Shown here: positions 5,903-7,664 of the stretch, piece after piece | How positions within the stretch are numbered: the stretch's first letter is position 1 | Layout of the letters: every line of letters starts with the position of its first letter | Source of the DNA: Ramlibacter sp. | GTDB taxonomy: Bacteria; Pseudomonadota; Gammaproteobacteria; Burkholderiales; Burkholderiaceae_C | DNA length: 7,664 bases | Reading direction: 5' to 3' | Assembly (NCBI GenBank): GCA_026785815.1 | Contig: JAJAZH010000127.1 | Location: 1 to 7,664, forward strand | The notes under the pieces: generated by a model | What the model was told of the DNA's origin: nothing | Seen by the model: only the letters and a program-made list of their open reading frames with translations | Database searches by the model: none | Program-made: the position numbers and the translations under genes

Positions 5903-6039
5903 CTTTTCAGCGTGACGGGGTGGAATGGTCCTCGGTCCAGAGACGGAGTGGTTCTCTGTCCCACGGACGGAGTTGCCCTCTGCCTCACGGCGTGCCCCAG
6001 GCGCTGGAAGATTTCACTCTCCCACCCGAAGGATAAATC
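5903..6039 (+). promoter_or_regulatory. Long, potentially structured 5' leader of rpsP
   Basis: This non-coding leader holds several possible stems. CAGAGA (5938-5943) pairs with TCTCTG (5953-5958) across a 9-nt loop, and CCAG (5997-6000) pairs with CTGG (6004-6007). A long-range pairing of GGGTGG (5918-5923) with CCACCC (6022-6027) would close the whole leader right next to the AAGGA ribosome site (6029-6033). Reading frames through it (from 5912 and 5925) run past the rpsP start out of frame and look like shadows. A regulatory role, such as autogenous control by a ribosomal protein, is inference only. Confidence 0.4.
5943..5990 (+). repeat. Tandem 24-nt repeat in the rpsP leader (two copies)
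   Basis: Positions 5943-5966 and 5967-5990 are direct copies, matching at 19 of 24 bases by my count. Both start ACGGAGT and end CACGG. A third, more degenerate copy with insertions may lie just upstream at 5915-5942 (ACGGGGTGG start). The repeat is inside the proposed leader, and its first copy forms the loop and right arm of the 5938-5958 hairpin. Confidence 0.6.
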
Positions 6040-6318
6040 ATGGTCGTCATTCGACTCTCCCGTGGCGGCGCCAAGGCCCGTCCGTTCTTCAACATTGTCG
6101 TTTCCGACAAGCGCACCCGCCGCGACGGCCGCTTCATCGAGCGCATCGGCTTCTACAACCCGATCGCCAAGGACAACGAAGAAAGCATCCGCATCGTCCA
6201 GGACCGCCTGACGTACTGGCGTGGCGTGGGCGCGCAGCCGTCGCCGACGGTCGAGCGCCTGATCAAGCAGGCCGCTTCGGCCAAGCCCGCGGTCGCTGCC
6301 GCAGCCGCAGCCGCCTGA
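6040..6318 (+). CDS. rpsP: 30S ribosomal protein bS16
   Basis: This 92-residue protein of the small ribosomal subunit binds 16S rRNA early in 30S assembly. The family signature is unmistakable: MVVIRLSRGGAKARPFFNIV, then DKRTRRDGRFIERIGFYNPIA (about 23-43), and the DRLTYWRGVGAQPSPTVERLIK block (55-76). The tail is a short Ala-rich extension (KPAVAAAAAAA), common in GC-rich species. An AAGGA site 6 nt before the ATG fixes the start. It is the first gene of the operon with rimM and trmD, and rplS would be expected next. Confidence 0.98.
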   Translation: MVVIRLSRGGAKARPFFNIVVSDKRTRRDGRFIERIGFYNPIAKDNEESIRIVQDRLTYWRGVGAQPSPTVERLIKQAASAKPAVAAAAAAA

Positions 6319-6325
6319 GCCTGCG

Positions 6326-6919
6326 ATGAGCGCGCCCGGCCGGCCGGCTCCGGTGCTGCCGTCGGGGCTCGAGCCCGCCGAATTGCCGGCGGATGCGATC
6401 GAAGTCGGGCGCATCGCCGATGCCTGGGGCATCAAGGGTTGGTTCAAGGTGCTCTCGCACAGCACCGACCCGGAGGCGCTGTTCTCCTCCCGGCGCTGGT
6501 ACCTGCAGCCGACCGAACTGGGCGCCAGAACCTTTTCCGGCACCCTGCTGTTGCGGATCCGCGAAGCCAAGGACCACTCGGGCAGCATCGTCGCCACCGC
6601 CCACGAGGTGGACGACCGCAACGCCGCCGAGGCGTTGCGTGGAGCCCGTGTCTTCATCCCCCGATCCAGCTTTCCGACGGCTGACACCGACGAGTACTAC
6701 TGGGTCGACCTGATCGGCCTGTCGGTGGTGAACCGCGAAGGCGTCGAGATGGGCACGGTCAAAGAGTTGCTGTCCGCCGGCCCGCAGACGGTGCTGGTGC
6801 TGGACTCCATGTCCGAAGGCAAGCAGGAGGAGCGGATGATTCCCTTCGTCGCAGCTTTCGTCGATGCGGTCGACCTGCCCGGCAAGCGCATCACGGTGGA
6901 CTGGCAGCCGGATTACTGA
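6326..6919 (+). CDS. rimM: Ribosome maturation factor RimM
   Basis: This 197-residue cytoplasmic 30S-assembly factor binds uS19 and promotes maturation of the 16S rRNA 3' domain. The N-terminal beta-barrel domain starts at about residue 25 with IEVGRIADAWGIKGWFKVLSHS. The C-terminal PRC-barrel-like domain starts with DEYYWVDLIGLSVVN (122-136) and ends with the typical RMIPFVAAFVDAVD and ITVDWQPDY. Its length exceeds the usual 170-182 because of about 24 residues before the conserved core (SAPGRPAPVLPSGLEPAELP). The ATG at 6326 is 7 nt after the rpsP stop but lacks a clear Shine-Dalgarno. A GTG at 6353 would remove nine of the extra residues. Coupling to rpsP translation is likely. Confidence 0.97.
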   Translation: MSAPGRPAPVLPSGLEPAELPADAIEVGRIADAWGIKGWFKVLSHSTDPEALFSSRRWYLQPTELGARTFSGTLLLRIREAKDHSGSIVATAHEVDDRNAAEALRGARVFIPRSSFPTADTDEYYWVDLIGLSVVNREGVEMGTVKELLSAGPQTVLVLDSMSEGKQEERMIPFVAAFVDAVDLPGKRITVDWQPDY

Positions 6920-6959
6920 GACCGTCGCCGCGCCACCTACAGCTCTCGATATCAGCGCC

Positions 6960-7664
6960 ATGCGATTCGACGTCGTCACCTTGTTCCCCGAGCTGTTCGC
7001 GCCGTTCCTGGCGGCGGGAGTGACCCGGCGTGCGTACGAGACGGGGAAGGTCGAGGTCCGGCTGTGGAACCCGCGCGATTTCGCCGACGGCAACTACCGC
7101 CGGGTCGACGACCGGCCCTTCGGTGGCGGTCCGGGCATGGTGATGATGGCCGAGCCGCTGGCGCGCGGTCTGCAGGCGATCCGGGCCGAGCGCGGTGACC
7201 CATCGACCGGGTCCGGCCCGAACGCGGTGCCGGCGGTCCTGTTTTCACCAGTCGGCGGGCGGCTCGACCACAGCGCCGTGGAACGCTGGTCGGCCAGCCA
7301 GGGGGCGGTGCTGATCTGCGGGCGCTACGAAGGCATTGACCAGCGTTTTATCGACGCGCACGTCGACCTCCAGATCAGCCTTGGCGACTTCGTGCTGTCC
7401 GGAGGAGAACTCGCCGCCATGGCGCTGCTCGACGCGGTGGCGCGGTTGCAGCCGGGGGTTCTCAACGACCAGGGCAGCCACCAGGCCGACAGCTTCAATC
7501 CGGCGCTCGACGGACTGCTCGATTGCCCGCACTACACCCGGCCGGAGGAGTGGGCTGGTCGCCGCGTGCCGGCCGAGCTGATGTCGGGCAACCATGCGCA
7601 GATCGAACGCTGGCGCCGCGACCGCCGGCTCGAGCTCACGGCGCTCCACCGGCCGGACTTGATC
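6960..7664 (+). CDS. trmD: tRNA (guanine37-N1)-methyltransferase TrmD, 3' end cut off by the window
   Basis: The frame is open from the ATG at 6960 to the last base, giving 235 residues of a protein that is normally about 250, so only a short C-terminal piece is missing. TrmD is a SAM-dependent SPOUT enzyme with a deep trefoil knot. It makes m1G37 next to the anticodon of certain tRNAs and so prevents +1 frameshifting. Visible hallmarks are MRFDVVTLFPELF at the start, RPFGGGPGMVM (52-62), the knot segments ICGRYEGIDQRF (119-130) and SLGDFVLSGGELA (140-152), and DSFNPALDGLLDCPHYTRP (177-195). Asp177 corresponds to the catalytic Asp and Arg162 to the essential Arg of the family. There is no obvious ribosome site in the 40-nt gap after rimM, which fits the low translation known for trmD in E. 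coli. The next gene would be expected to be rplS. Confidence 0.97.
   Translation, partial: MRFDVVTLFPELFAPFLAAGVTRRAYETGKVEVRLWNPRDFADGNYRRVDDRPFGGGPGMVMMAEPLARGLQAIRAERGDPSTGSGPNAVPAVLFSPVGGRLDHSAVERWSASQGAVLICGRYEGIDQRFIDAHVDLQISLGDFVLSGGELAAMALLDAVARLQPGVLNDQGSHQADSFNPALDGLLDCPHYTRPEEWAGRRVPAELMSGNHAQIERWRRDRRLELTALHRPDLI

Noticed and set aside
5912..6329. Possible leader peptides (frames from 5912 and 5925) with repeated 8-residue segments
   Set aside because: They continue through the rpsP start in other frames to 6211 and 6329, have no good ribosome site, and the peptide repeat simply follows from the 24-nt DNA repeat.
5755..6687. 310-codon minus-strand frame over the rpsP leader, rpsP and rimM
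   Set aside because: It is antisense to certain ribosomal operon genes and overlaps the GNAT start; there is no family resemblance.
1..7664. CRISPR, toxin-antitoxin, phage, IS or defence-system content
   Set aside because: No regular spaced repeats, transposase, integrase, small toxin-antitoxin pair or defence nuclease motifs were seen on either strand. Every gene-sized frame is accounted for by ordinary families.

Overview
This is a GC-rich, densely packed stretch of bacterial chromosome. The rpsP-rimM-trmD order on the right is the standard proteobacterial ribosomal-protein/RNA-maturation operon. The pseudouridine synthase closely resembles E. coli RluA, including a catalytic Asp at residue 64. 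Together with the mix of accessory genes this suggests a gammaproteobacterium, perhaps Xanthomonadales (Lysobacterales). That placement is an inference from gene content and style, not a database result.

Layout, left to right. (1) Plus strand, 1-837: the tail of a DUF427 protein, followed 3 nt later by a complete 2OG-Fe(II) dioxygenase of the amino-acid-hydroxylase type (PF10014-like). (2) Minus strand, 3066 down to 887: an RluA-type pseudouridine synthase, an exported intradiol ring-cleavage dioxygenase with a twin-arginine-like signal peptide, and a short-chain dehydrogenase/reductase. (3) Plus strand, 3190-4864: a phosphate uptake pair, a DUF47/PhoU-like accessory protein and a PiT-family phosphate transporter. 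(4) Minus strand, 5875 down to 4899: a phosphinothricin-acetyltransferase-like GNAT enzyme whose stop overlaps the start of a small TM2-like membrane protein (ATGA). (5) Plus strand, 5891 to the window end: a TATAAT promoter, a roughly 135-nt structured leader, then rpsP (bS16), rimM and a 3'-truncated trmD.

How the genes work together: the DUF47-Pit pair is a known functional unit for inorganic phosphate transport. rpsP, rimM and trmD link 30S assembly with tRNA m1G37 methylation, and rplS would be expected just beyond the right edge. The two convergent junctions (834-890 and 4879-4897) carry GC-rich inverted repeats that may end transcription, though neither has a strong U tract. No stretch longer than about 165 bases lacks a gene.

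I found no tRNA, rRNA, CRISPR array, insertion sequence, attachment site or defence cassette. The window is mostly ordinary. The points most worth a second look are the rpsP leader (tandem 24-nt repeat, hairpins, and a possible long-range helix next to the ribosome binding site), the exported intradiol dioxygenase, and the DUF427/2OG-oxygenase pair. I do not see convincing evidence of a new multi-gene system.
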